Shown piece by piece: positions 7,509 through 14,493 of a stretch of DNA of 64,000 nt. The number at the start of each line of letters is the position of its first letter. Position 1 is the stretch's first letter. Below the pieces are notes generated by a model that was not told the origin of the DNA, made no database searches, and worked only from the letters and a program-made list of their open reading frames with translations. The position numbers and the translations under genes are program-made. This stretch comes from JAOUGY01 sp963825585 (lineage in GTDB: Bacteria; Actinomycetota; Acidimicrobiia; Spongiisociales; ZC4RG35): the NCBI GenBank assembly GCA_963825585.1, contig CAWGTX010000006.1, forward strand, positions 1,116,001 to 1,180,000. Direction: 5' to 3'.

Positions 7509-8804
7509 TCACGGAGCGGCCAGGCCATCCACGATCGGCGCCCCGACCACCGGATCCGACGCCACCACGAGCGTGACCGTACTGCCGTCGCGAGCGACGT
7601 AGCCGAAGTCGTCACCCGAAAAGGTCTGACCGTCCGGCTCGACCTCGAGCGTGGCGTCCAGGTACTCGACCATCGCCGCCTCGAACTCGGCGGCGTCGAG
7701 ATCGGAGTCACCCACGTACGACAACACCATCGCGATCTCGGTGCCGTCGGACAGCACCACGTATCGGTCACCGCCCCAGCCTTCCGCCGCATCGGCGCCC
7801 GATCCGAGGATCTGGTTGAACATGAGCTCGAAGCTGAGTTCGCCCCAGGTGCTCTCGTACTCCACTTCGTACCCGGGGACGTCGACCTGGGGCGAGGCGA
7901 CCTCGACCGGTTCGTCGCGCCGGTAATCCTCGGGAGTGATGATCTGCTCGCTGGAGACCGGTGGCGAGTCGTAGGCCGCATCGATCCCTGCCTGACCCTC
8001 CAAGCGGAACAGGCGGTTCATGAAGATCTGGCCCTGGACATACGGGAAGATGAGCGACTCCTGGAGAAATCGCGGCGCAGAGTCGAGGGCTGAGCTGTCG
8101 ATCGCCAGCGACTGCTCGATCACCTCGCGCTGTTCTTCAACGGGGAGCTCGCGGAGATACGAGAGCTCGGTCAGTACGGCATCCCCCTCGATCACGGCCT
8201 GATACGCAGTCGCCTCGTCGAAGCGATCACCTTCGAACAACGTCTCGTAGTAGGTCCCGAAGTCGAAGTGCTGGTCGGTGAGCGCATGGGTCAACTCGTG
8301 GACGATGGTGCTCCGCTCGAGTGCCCCGAACTCGTCGGAACGCAGCGGAACGACCAACTCCTTGGTCTCGGTGTCGTAGAACCCGGCCACCTGCTCCCCC
8401 AGCACGTCCGTGTAGAGATCCAACAACTGGGTGTCCTCGTCCACCAGCCCGAGCAGCTCGTAGAGAGCCTGGTCGACTTCGATGTCCTCGGTGTTCTCTG
8501 CGATGTCCTCACGCACCAATCTGGCTAGTTCCTCAGGGCTGACCACGTTGATCTTCGGGGGCTCCAGGAACTCGAGACCTCTCACGTCCTCGGTCACGGC
8601 GATCAGGGCCTCCAGCTCCTCCTGCAGCTCAGCAGGAAGCTCTTCGATACCCGGTGGTGCCTGCACGGCCGTCGTGGTCGTCGACGGCGCAGCTTCGGTG
8701 CTCGATGGGGCCGCAGACGTGCTCACCGTTGTCGACACACCCGACTCGTCGGTACAGGCGACAGTCAACAGGGCGAACACGATCACGGTGAGGGCACGAC
8801 GCAT
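7509..8804 (-). CDS. Putative zinc metalloprotease-like lipoprotein (HELTH motif)
   Basis: A 431-aa exported protein. The first 17 residues are a lipoprotein signal ending LLTVAC, with Cys17 as the expected lipidation site, followed by a Ser/Thr-rich linker to about residue 45. Near residue 180 is VHELTHALTDQHF, a zinc-type HExxH motif. Further downstream EGDAVLTEL may supply a third ligand (gluzincin-like), but this is inference. The C-terminal half (YVVLSDGTEIAMVLSY) looks like a beta-rich domain of unknown role. I do not recognise a named family. ATG 8804 was chosen because the signal peptide starts there; the open frame upstream encodes the repeat array. Confidence 0.72.
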   Translation of the reverse strand: MRRALTVIVFALLTVACTDESGVSTTVSTSAAPSSTEAAPSTTTTAVQAPPGIEELPAELQEELEALIAVTEDVRGLEFLEPPKINVVSPEELARLVREDIAENTEDIEVDQALYELLGLVDEDTQLLDLYTDVLGEQVAGFYDTETKELVVPLRSDEFGALERSTIVHELTHALTDQHFDFGTYYETLFEGDRFDEATAYQAVIEGDAVLTELSYLRELPVEEQREVIEQSLAIDSSALDSAPRFLQESLIFPYVQGQIFMNRLFRLEGQAGIDAAYDSPPVSSEQIITPEDYRRDEPVEVASPQVDVPGYEVEYESTWGELSFELMFNQILGSGADAAEGWGGDRYVVLSDGTEIAMVLSYVGDSDLDAAEFEAAMVEYLDATLEVEPDGQTFSGDDFGYVARDGSTVTLVVASDPVVGAPIVDGLAAP

Positions 8805-8840
8805 GGGAGGCACGGTACCGGCTGTGGGTCGAAAGGCGAG

Positions 8841-8911
8841 CGACGAGCGACGAGCGACGAGCGACGAGCGACGAGCGACGAGCGAGACTGGTGGCTGGTG
8901 GCTGGTGGCTG
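8841..8911. repeat. Heptad tandem array: six CGACGAG units, then three GTGGCTG units
   Basis: Six perfect copies of CGACGAG run from 8841 to 8882. After a short junction, three copies of GTGGCTG occupy 8891-8911. The array lies 37 bp upstream of the metalloprotease start codon. The second unit is a phase of the same GGCTGGT heptad used in the larger array at 9374. Confidence 0.9.
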
Positions 8912-8930
8912 GTGGCGACTGGCTTGGAAC

Positions 8931-8967
8931 GTCCGACGCAGCACGCAACACGCAGGAGCGTTCTGGC
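8931..8967 (+). repeat. Copy 1 of a dispersed module adjoining heptad arrays
   Basis: The segment GTCCGACGCA followed by CAACACGC, GGAGCG and TTCTGGC recurs at 9501-9533 in the same order, with a 5-nt insertion (GCACG) in this copy. Both copies sit on the right-hand side of a heptad array, so array and module look like one composite unit duplicated about 570 bp apart. Confidence 0.75.
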
Positions 8968-9003
8968 GGGTAGCTGGGAGCTGGATGCTGGCAGTTAGTG
9001 CGC

Positions 9004-9036
9004 GTTGAAGGCCGGCACATGTGGCCGGCCTTCGAC
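9004..9036 (-). terminator. Stem-loop downstream of the 66-aa secreted protein gene
   Basis: GTTGAAGGCCGGC at 9004-9016 pairs with GCCGGCCTTCGAC at 9024-9036 (13 bp with one G-T), leaving a 7-nt loop. It begins 23 bp after the stop codon of the minus-strand gene at 9060. No run of T follows, so it is intrinsic-like without the usual U tract. Confidence 0.65.
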
Positions 9037-9059
9037 GATGACTCGAGTGTGGGTTCCGC

Positions 9060-9260
9060 TCAGCCCCAGCTGACTCCCCGCAACGAGACGTTGGTGGCCT
9101 TGGTGATGGTGGCCGTGACGGTGGTCTCGGTGGTATCCGTCGTGTTGGGAAGAGGGCGTGCCTGAGCGACTCCCGGGAGCACCATGACCGCGGCCAACAC
9201 GAACGCTGCGACCGTCCGCTTCTTCTTGCCGCCGTCCCAGCTCAGTCCCTTGTGCTTCAT
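9060..9260 (-). CDS. Small secreted protein, 66 aa, unknown function
   Basis: The 66-aa product has a positively charged start, with the KKKR stretch near residue 12, then a hydrophobic segment (TVAAFVLAAVMVLPG) and a likely signal cleavage at AQA-R near residue 34. That leaves a mature peptide of about 30 residues rich in Thr (PNTTDTTETTVTATITKATN) that ends in VSWG. The start ATG 9260 has a good AGGAGA site 7 nt upstream, and a hairpin terminator follows the stop, which supports a real independent gene. It is flanked on both sides by heptad arrays. I recognise no family. Confidence 0.6.
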   Translation of the reverse strand: MKHKGLSWDGGKKKRTVAAFVLAAVMVLPGVAQARPLPNTTDTTETTVTATITKATNVSLRGVSWG

Positions 9261-9373
9261 GATGGTGTCTCCTGTGATCCGGTTGCCTACCCCCAAGTGA
9301 TCGGCCCCCGACCGGCTCGAACCGGAGGATCAGAGATAGTGCGCACGGGAGGACTAGATAGATAGCATCATTG

Positions 9374-9492
9374 GGCTGGTGGCTGGTGGCTGGTGGCTGG
9401 TGGCTGGTGGCTGGTGGCTGGTGGCTGGTGGCTGGTGGCTGGTGGCTGTGGCTGCTGGCTGCTGGCTGCTGGCTGCTGGCTGCTGGCTGCTC
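9374..9492. repeat. Heptad tandem array: ten GGCTGGT units plus five GCTGCTG units
   Basis: Ten uninterrupted GGCTGGT copies fill 9374-9443. After a 7-nt GGCTGTG junction, five GCTGCTG copies fill 9451-9485, with a sixth broken copy. Both units have period 7 and share the GGCT/GCTG core. The array lies upstream of the 66-aa gene, and open frames across it (poly Gly/Trp/Leu/Val) are artefacts. Confidence 0.95.
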
Positions 9493-9500
9493 CCTCCTAC

Positions 9501-9533
9501 GTCCGACGCAACACGCCGGAGCGCGTTCTGGCT
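9501..9533 (+). repeat. Copy 2 of the dispersed module adjoining heptad arrays
   Basis: GTCCGACGCAACACGC, then GGAGCG and TTCTGGC, repeats the order seen at 8931-8967. It forms the core between the left heptad array (9374-9492) and the right inverted heptad array (9567-9608). Confidence 0.75.
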
Positions 9534-9566
9534 GGCAGCTTCTTGCTCGGCCGGTGGGACTATTCA

Positions 9567-9608
9567 GCCAGTAGCCAATAGCCAGTAGCCAGAAGCCAGT
9601 CACCAGTA
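9567..9608. repeat. Degenerate heptad array (GCCAGTA), inverted relative to 9374-9492
   Basis: Six imperfect 7-bp units: GCCAGTA, GCCAATA, GCCAGTA, GCCAGAA, GCCAGTC, ACCAGTA. On the minus strand these read TACTGGC/TTCTGGC, i.e. TGGCT-type heptads like those of the left array. The two arrays therefore form inverted arms around a core of about 75 bp. Confidence 0.8.
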
Positions 9609-9642
9609 GCTCTGCTGGCCGAATACGGGCCGCATTTCACAG

Positions 9643-9716
9643 TGGAGGTGAGGGGATTTGAACCCCTGGCTTCTTCCGTGCGAGGGAAGCGCTCTGCCGG
9701 GCTGAGCTACACCCCC
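9643..9716 (-). tRNA. tRNA-Ala (anticodon CGC)
   Basis: Read on the minus strand, a 74-nt cloverleaf is clear. Acceptor GGGGGTG pairs with CACCTCC (one G-T), and the discriminator is A. The D arm is GCTC AGCCCGGC AGAGC. The anticodon stem CTTCC/GGAAG has loop CTCGCAC and anticodon CGC, and the T arm is AGGGG TTCAAAT CCCCT. CCA is not encoded. Confidence 0.95.
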
Positions 9717-9758
9717 ATGAGGGGAACCGTGATGATAGTGGATGATCGACGGACGGGG

Positions 9759-10385
9759 TCAGAGTGGTCGGCGCTCGAGATCCCGACGGAGTCGCTCCTG
9801 AACGGCGGTGGCGGTCAGGTCGGATCGGGACCGCTCGACGAGTGATCGGGAGACGTCGGTGGTTCGGCGCAGGCTCGAGGTCATACCGTCGGGGTAATCG
9901 AGGTCGGCGAGGAGGTCGACGACGGCTTCCATGACGGTGAGCAACCGTTCCGCTCCGTCCAGATCGCCGGCACGGAGGGTGTCGAGCAATCGTCGACGGC
10001 ACTCACCCACCGACTCACCGAGGCCGTGCAGGTACGGCACGGGGTCGAGTCCGAGGTCGGCGGGCAGCGGGAGTGGCGCCCCGGTGAAGATGGCAGCCGT
10101 GATGCGGGCTTCGGCGTACTCCTTGGCCGCATCCCACACGAACCCGGCGTGGATCACGCTCGGGTGTTCCGCCATGGCGGACGCATTGTCGGCGAGCAGC
10201 GTCTCGGCTTCGGCCATGAGTGCCTCGGCTTCCACCACTTGGCCGCGGTGGAGGCTACGGATGGCGTTGGCGGAAGCACGTATGACTCGGCGGGAGTTCG
10301 CCAGGCCCCGTTCACGAGCGGTGTAACGACCATCGAGTTGGGGCCGCACCGCGGCGGAGACCGCCGACAGGTCGGAGAGATCCAA
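9759..10385 (-). CDS. Translin-family helical protein
   Basis: A 208-aa, almost wholly helical protein. The C-terminal region (ADLDYPDGMTSSLRRTTDVSRSLVERSRSDLT) matches the translin fold signature seen in archaeal and bacterial homologues, where Y-P-D-A-L-T/x-x-L-R-R-K-x-D-x-A-R-x-x-x-E is typical. The family binds single-stranded nucleic acid in eukaryotes; the bacterial role is unknown. The start is TTG 10385, because an in-frame TGA (the stop of the upstream gene) lies 3 nt before it and the protein begins with the expected helix. It follows the GlpR-like gene on the same strand. Confidence 0.7.
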   Translation of the reverse strand: MDLSDLSAVSAAVRPQLDGRYTARERGLANSRRVIRASANAIRSLHRGQVVEAEALMAEAETLLADNASAMAEHPSVIHAGFVWDAAKEYAEARITAAIFTGAPLPLPADLGLDPVPYLHGLGESVGECRRRLLDTLRAGDLDGAERLLTVMEAVVDLLADLDYPDGMTSSLRRTTDVSRSLVERSRSDLTATAVQERLRRDLERRPL

Positions 10386-10388
10386 GGA

Positions 10389-10835
10389 TCAGGACCCGGC
10401 GACGATGCGCACGGGAGGCTCGTCTGCGTCATTGGGCCGGGCCAGCACATGGTGCTCGGCAACCCGGGCGGCCTTCTGCTGCTTCATCTGCAGCAGCAAC
10501 CCGACGTAGGCAGCGATGAGAGCGTCAACTGCGAGGTGACCGACCAGCCACCACACGGACTTGGTGACGAAGGCGAGAACCAGGAAGGAAACCGCGGTGC
10601 CGATGAGCACGGTGAGTGCACGGCGCCGGCGTGCCCGAATGGTGTCGCGGGTGGAGACACGCCGCGAGCTGTAGCTACGGCCCTGGACCTCGGCCATGAC
10701 ATGGGTCCACCGGTCGAACTCCTCGGTGGAGTTGAGCGGAGCATTGCGGCGTTTGCCGAACAACGAAGGAAACAGATAGATGCCCCAAATGGTGAAGATC
10801 ACCAGGGCTGCGATCAGAAGTGGCGCGTCAGCCAT
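10389..10835 (-). CDS. GlpR-like membrane protein (putative gephyrin-like Glp receptor)
   Basis: A 148-aa membrane protein. It has an N-terminal transmembrane helix (LLIAALVIFTIWGIYLFPSLF, trimmed here to its first part; residues 6-26), a cytosolic segment with NSTEEFDRWTHVM near residue 36, then two hydrophobic helices (about residues 74-90 and 94-116). The layout and the S-T-x-E-F-D-R segment resemble the protein encoded near galU and glp/moeA in Actinobacteria. In Corynebacterium that protein, GlpR, is the membrane receptor for the gephyrin-like Glp. Here galU, glp and moaC lie just upstream on the same strand. The identification rests on that context plus pattern. Confidence 0.55.
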   Translation of the reverse strand: MADAPLLIAALVIFTIWGIYLFPSLFGKRRNAPLNSTEEFDRWTHVMAEVQGRSYSSRRVSTRDTIRARRRRALTVLIGTAVSFLVLAFVTKSVWWLVGHLAVDALIAAYVGLLLQMKQQKAARVAEHHVLARPNDADEPPVRIVAGS

Positions 10836-11085
10836 CGCTCTTGCACTCCGCCTCGATCCGGTTGTGTTGCTCTGTCTTCACGAAATGTCTTTCGCACTCG
10901 GACCTGCTCCCGGACGGGACAACGGTACCGGCTGCTCCGGCTTCGTGTCGCCGAAAGCACTCTCCGTTCGGTGACCAGTGCTTCACCAAACCCCGAAAGC
11001 GTACCCCATTTGGTCATCTGGAGGCAATCTTTGGGTCGGGTGGGCCGGAACCGGTGGACGAGCGAACGGTCGGGTTCCAGAGTGG
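10836..11085. other. Intergenic region between moaC and the GlpR-like gene
   Basis: 250 bp without a convincing gene. Short open frames on both strands lack coding character. It probably carries the promoter for the minus-strand GlpR-like/translin unit, but I see no unambiguous -10/-35 pair and no strong hairpin. Confidence 0.4.
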
Positions 11086-11562
11086 TCAACCGTCCTGACG
11101 GAGCCACACCCCGGAGCGGCCGCCCCGCTTCTCCAGCAGATGCAGCGACTCGACGGACACGGAACGGTCCAGGCCTTTCACCATGTCGTAGAGCGCGAGC
11201 GAGGCGGCGGCGACGGCCGTCATGGCCTCCATCTCCACCCCGGTGCGGCCCACGGTGCTGGTGGTAGCCGTGATGCGGACGCCCTTGGGATGCGACTCCA
11301 CCTCGACGGTCACGCCGGTGAGAGCGATGGGGTGACACAACGGCACCAGATCGGGGGTGCGTTTGGCTCCCATGATCCCGGCGAGGCGGACCGACGCCAG
11401 CGCGTCGCCCTTGGGCAGATCACCCGCGAACAGTCGCCCGGCGACCTCGTCCGACATGGCCACGACGGCCTCGGCGGTGGCCGATCGTTCCGTCTCCGGC
11501 TTGGCACCGACGTCGACCATGTGGACTTCGCCGGCACCGGTCAGGTGCGGGAACTCGCTCAC
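11086..11562 (-). CDS. moaC: Cyclic pyranopterin monophosphate synthase
   Basis: MoaC catalyses the second half of the first step of molybdenum cofactor synthesis, turning 3',8-cyclo-7,8-dihydro-GTP (made by MoaA) into cyclic pyranopterin monophosphate. The 158-aa protein has all hallmark motifs: MVDVGAKPETERSATA at residues 15-30, KGDALASVRLAGIMGAKRT near 53, LVPLCHPIALTGV near 74, and GVEMEAMTAV plus DMVKGLD in the C-terminal half (catalytic Asp/Lys pair). GTG 11562 overlaps the glp stop as GTGA, fixing the start. It is the last gene of plsY-galU-glp-moaC; moaA is not in the window. Confidence 0.96.
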   Translation of the reverse strand: MSEFPHLTGAGEVHMVDVGAKPETERSATAEAVVAMSDEVAGRLFAGDLPKGDALASVRLAGIMGAKRTPDLVPLCHPIALTGVTVEVESHPKGVRITATTSTVGRTGVEMEAMTAVAAASLALYDMVKGLDRSVSVESLHLLEKRGGRSGVWLRQDG

Positions 11563-12785
11563 CCGAGCACCTCGTGGAATGTTCGGGAGGCGGGCCAACG
11601 GAACATCTCGAGCGACACTGCGTGTCCAGCTTCGACCACCCCGACCCCGGTGGGAACCACGGCGAAGGCATCGGCGTTGGCCGCCGCCGAGAGCACGTTC
11701 GAGGACTGCTCGCCCGCGCTCGTGGCGGTGAACCCGGGCAACTCGACCATCACCCGGAGGAAGACGGTCTTCTCGGGATCGGTCTGCGCCCGGTGGGTGA
11801 TGGTTCCAGGCAGCCGCGGTCGGAACAGTGCACGACTCCCCATCATCTTGAGCAGAGCCGGCCGGGCGAACTGCTCGAAAGCCACCAGAACCGAGACCGG
11901 ATTGCCCGGGAGGCCGAACAGGGGGGTGGTTCCGATCGCCCCGAAGGCGAACGGTTTGGCCGGTTGCATCGCGACCTTCCACAACTCCACGCCACCGAGC
12001 TCGGTGAGAACGGCCTTCACCAGGTCGTAGTCACCCATCGACACCCCGCCCGAGGTCATGACCGCGTCACACTCGTCGGCGGCGCGTTGCAGGGTGGTCC
12101 GCAGCCGGACGGCGTCGTCGGGGATGATGCCGTAGTCGTGGACCTCCACGCCCAGCTCGGAGAGAAGGCCGGTCAGAAGCGGGCGGTTGGCGTCCCGGAT
12201 CCAACCGGGCCGCAGCGTCGCCGTCTCGGGGGGCTGCACCTCGTCGCCGGTGGAGAGGATGGCCACCCTGGGTCGGCGGTGCACCACCGGTGTGGCTGCA
12301 CCGATGGCGGCCAGCACCCCGAGATGTGGAGGAGTGAGCCGGGTGCCCGCTGCGAACACGGTGTCACCTGCCGCCACGTCGCCGCCCGCCAGCCGTACCG
12401 AAGTGCCCTCGGATGGGGCCACGAGGATGCGGACCGTGTCGCCGGACGACTCGGTGTCCTCGACCCGCACCACCGTGTCGGCGCCGTCGGGGATGGGCGC
12501 CCCGGTCATGATGCGAATCGCAGTACCGGGCGCCACCGAACCGCCGGCAACGTGGCCGGCTGCGACATCTTCGCTCACCCTCAAGGTGGCGGGGGTGACC
12601 CCGATGTCTGCGTGCCTGACGGCGAAGCCGTCCATGGCCGAGTTGGCGAACGGCGGCACGTTCTGGGACGCCACCAGGTCCTGGGCCAGAACCAGACCCG
12701 ACGCGGCCCACACCGGCACCCGGGTGGCGGGTAGGGCTGCGATGGCAGCCAACACACTCCGCTGGGCGTCGGGAAGTGGTATCAC
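11559..12785 (-). CDS. glp: Gephyrin-like molybdotransferase Glp / MoeA
   Basis: A 408-aa MoeA-family protein. Motifs are NSAMDGFAVR near residue 47, RIMTGAPIPDGADTVV near 90, STGDEV near 181, SGGVSMGDYDLV near 252 (molybdate/MPT site), QPAKPF near 281 and LPGNPVS near 297. The family ligates molybdate to molybdopterin. The actinobacterial galU-linked copy (Glp) also binds FtsZ and the membrane protein GlpR, as shown in Corynebacterium. Position between galU and moaC, with a GlpR-like gene downstream, favours the Glp subgroup. GTG 12785 overlaps the galU stop (GTGA); MoCo-dependent enzymes such as the sulfite-oxidase-like protein at 50.9 kb need the canonical activity too. Confidence 0.88.
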   Translation of the reverse strand: MIPLPDAQRSVLAAIAALPATRVPVWAASGLVLAQDLVASQNVPPFANSAMDGFAVRHADIGVTPATLRVSEDVAAGHVAGGSVAPGTAIRIMTGAPIPDGADTVVRVEDTESSGDTVRILVAPSEGTSVRLAGGDVAAGDTVFAAGTRLTPPHLGVLAAIGAATPVVHRRPRVAILSTGDEVQPPETATLRPGWIRDANRPLLTGLLSELGVEVHDYGIIPDDAVRLRTTLQRAADECDAVMTSGGVSMGDYDLVKAVLTELGGVELWKVAMQPAKPFAFGAIGTTPLFGLPGNPVSVLVAFEQFARPALLKMMGSRALFRPRLPGTITHRAQTDPEKTVFLRVMVELPGFTATSAGEQSSNVLSAAANADAFAVVPTGVGVVEAGHAVSLEMFRWPASRTFHEVLG

Positions 12786-13603
12786 GGTCCGAGGATGTCG
12801 CGCAGTTGGGACTCGAATGCGTAGCCGTAGCGCGAAAGACCCAGCTCGACCGAAGCCTCCAACAGCCCGAGCGGGTTGCCCACATCGAGGAGGTCGGCGT
12901 CGGCGATCGAGCCGCGCAACCGCTCCCTGAGGCCCAGCTCGTTGATGGCGTCGGTCAGCTGGATCTCGCCGCCGTGACCCGGTTCGAGCTTCCCGAGGAT
13001 GTCGAAGACCTCGGGCGTGAACAGGTAGCGGCCGATCAGACCCAAACGGGACGGGGCACGCTCGACGCCGGGCTTCTCGATGGCGCCCCGCAACTCGAGC
13101 GGTTCGGATTCCTCTGTATCGGCCGGGATGACCACGCCGTACCGCGACAGGAACTCCTCGCTGAGGCGACGCAGACACATCACGGAGGTCTTGCCGCCGT
13201 CGGACTCGGCCACGAGGGCCGGAAGCACATCGTGACCGGGCCGGACGATGTTGTCGGCCAGCAGGCAGAAGAACGGGCGATCACGCACCATCTCACGCGC
13301 CTCGTAGACGGCATGGCCCAAGCCGAGCGCCTCCTCCTGAACGACAGGGCGGATGCGAACGTGCTCGATGCCGGGAAGCCGCTCATCGACCAGGAAGTGC
13401 TGCTGGATGAGATGACCGACGTCGAGATCGACCACCAGCACCGCTTCGGTCGCCCCGGCGCGGGCGGCCTCTTCGACCGCATACTGGATGGCGGGCCGAT
13501 CGACCACTGTGAGAAGTGCCTTCGGCACCACGCGGGTGGCAGGACGCATCCGGGTGCCACGACCGGCTGCCGGGATGACGGCTACTTCGATTCGTTCGCT
13601 CAT
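12782..13603 (-). CDS. galU: UTP-glucose-1-phosphate uridylyltransferase
   Basis: Makes UDP-glucose from UTP and glucose-1-phosphate for glycan, trehalose and cell envelope synthesis. The 273-aa protein starts VAVIPAAGRGTRMRPAT (nucleotide-binding loop, residues 6-22). It has PKALLTVVDRPAIQY near residue 27, VQEEALGLGHAV near 102, FFCLLADNI near 125 and EIQLTDAI near 222, as in bacterial GalU. ATG 13603 overlaps the plsY stop as ATGA. The frame is open further upstream, but homology starts here. Confidence 0.95.
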   Translation of the reverse strand: MSERIEVAVIPAAGRGTRMRPATRVVPKALLTVVDRPAIQYAVEEAARAGATEAVLVVDLDVGHLIQQHFLVDERLPGIEHVRIRPVVQEEALGLGHAVYEAREMVRDRPFFCLLADNIVRPGHDVLPALVAESDGGKTSVMCLRRLSEEFLSRYGVVIPADTEESEPLELRGAIEKPGVERAPSRLGLIGRYLFTPEVFDILGKLEPGHGGEIQLTDAINELGLRERLRGSIADADLLDVGNPLGLLEASVELGLSRYGYAFESQLRDILGP

Positions 13604-14196
13604 GTCGGTACCCTCTGTTCCGATCCACTGATCATTCGTCTGATGTTGGGTGCGTGACGGATCACGATCAACGCCAGCATCGCAGCGAGCCAGCCCAGTG
13701 CAACCCCCCTCGTACCCTGCCAGAACGCCAACGGCACCGCCAACAGCACCACGGTCAGCGATGCCACCGAAGCCACCTTGAACACCTTCGCCACGATCGC
13801 CCACACCGCAGCGAGGGCGAAGCCGACCACGGGAAGCGTGAACAGCAGGACTCCGGCGCCGGTGGCTACCCCCTTGCCCCCCTTGAACTTGTGGAACACG
13901 GGGAAACAGTGTCCGACGACCGCTAGGCACCCGGCCGCGAACGCGATCGGCTGAGTCGCCGGATCACCGGCGCCCACCGCCATCCATCCGATGGCGGCGG
14001 CGATCACACCTTTCAGGGCGTCACCCAGGAACACCATCGCGGCAGGGCCTTTCCCGAGGGTGCGGAGGACGTTGGACGCACCGGGATTACCGCTCCCGAC
14101 GGTGTGGATGTCGACGCCATGCGCACGGGCCACCACCACGGCGAAATCGAGGCTTCCGATGAAGTAGGCGCCAACCAGCGCCAGCCAAGTGGGCAT
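13600..14196 (-). CDS. plsY: Glycerol-3-phosphate acyltransferase PlsY
   Basis: Inner-membrane enzyme that transfers the acyl group of acyl-phosphate to sn-glycerol-3-phosphate, the first step in phospholipid synthesis. The 198-aa protein has about five hydrophobic helices and the three signature loops: GSGNPGASNVLRTLGK near residue 34, HCFPVFHKFKGGKGVATGAG near residue 96, and a C-terminal basic loop (RHAPNIRRM). It heads the overlapping operon plsY-galU-glp-moaC, which mixes lipid, sugar-nucleotide and cofactor/divisome genes. It is divergent from the fmdB-like gene across a repeat-filled 297-bp gap. Confidence 0.93.
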   Translation of the reverse strand: MPTWLALVGAYFIGSLDFAVVVARAHGVDIHTVGSGNPGASNVLRTLGKGPAAMVFLGDALKGVIAAAIGWMAVGAGDPATQPIAFAAGCLAVVGHCFPVFHKFKGGKGVATGAGVLLFTLPVVGFALAAVWAIVAKVFKVASVASLTVVLLAVPLAFWQGTRGVALGWLAAMLALIVIRHAPNIRRMISGSEQRVPT

Positions 14197-14229
14197 GGCC
14201 GATCAGACTACCGGCAAGCCAGCAGGCGC

Positions 14230-14433
14230 GGGAAGCCCGGGAAGCGGGAAGCGAGGAGCGAGGAGCCAGCAAGAGGAACCAGCGAGTCAGCGGCTGGGGA
14301 GGCACGGCATGATGCCGGACACAAAGGCCATGAGGCGTGCGGGGCTCCCTGCCTTCCTCCGCCCTCCTCCGCCCTCCTCCGCCTTCTGGTCTCCGGCTCC
14401 TCGCCCCTCGCCCCTTCGCCTCTCGCTTCCCGC
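14230..14433. repeat. Inverted heptad-armed element in the plsY/fmdB divergent gap
   Basis: The left arm 14230-14266 holds five heptads (GGGAAGC x3 with a 2-nt slip, then GAGGAGC x2). The right arm 14395-14429 holds GGCTCCT, CGCCCCT x2, TCGCCTC and TCGCTTC. The right arm is close to the reverse complement of the left: both read GGCTCCTCGC...GCTTCCCGC in one orientation. The core between them is about 128 bp and contains three copies of a 10-bp unit CTCCTCCGCC at 14354-14383 (first copy with one mismatch). Confidence 0.75.
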
Positions 14434-14442
14434 GATCTGCGG

Positions 14443-14493
14443 GAATACGCATACGAGTACACTCGTTTCCCTCCACGCCAGGAAGCTCTGAAG
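14443..14493 (+). promoter_or_regulatory. Probable promoter and ribosome site of the FmdB-like gene
   Basis: Just right of the repeat element, the sequence turns AT-richer (AATACGCATACGAGTACACT), giving a candidate -10 TACACT at about 14456-14461. AGGAAG follows about 8 nt before ATG 14494. No convincing -35 hexamer is visible. Confidence 0.4.

Noticed and set aside
8805..9020. Coding extension of the metalloprotease gene through the heptad array
   Set aside because: The translation is low-complexity repeat and the signal peptide begins at 8804.
9374..9608. CRISPR array
   Set aside because: Units are 7 bp with no spacers of 25-40 bp, and no cas genes are nearby.
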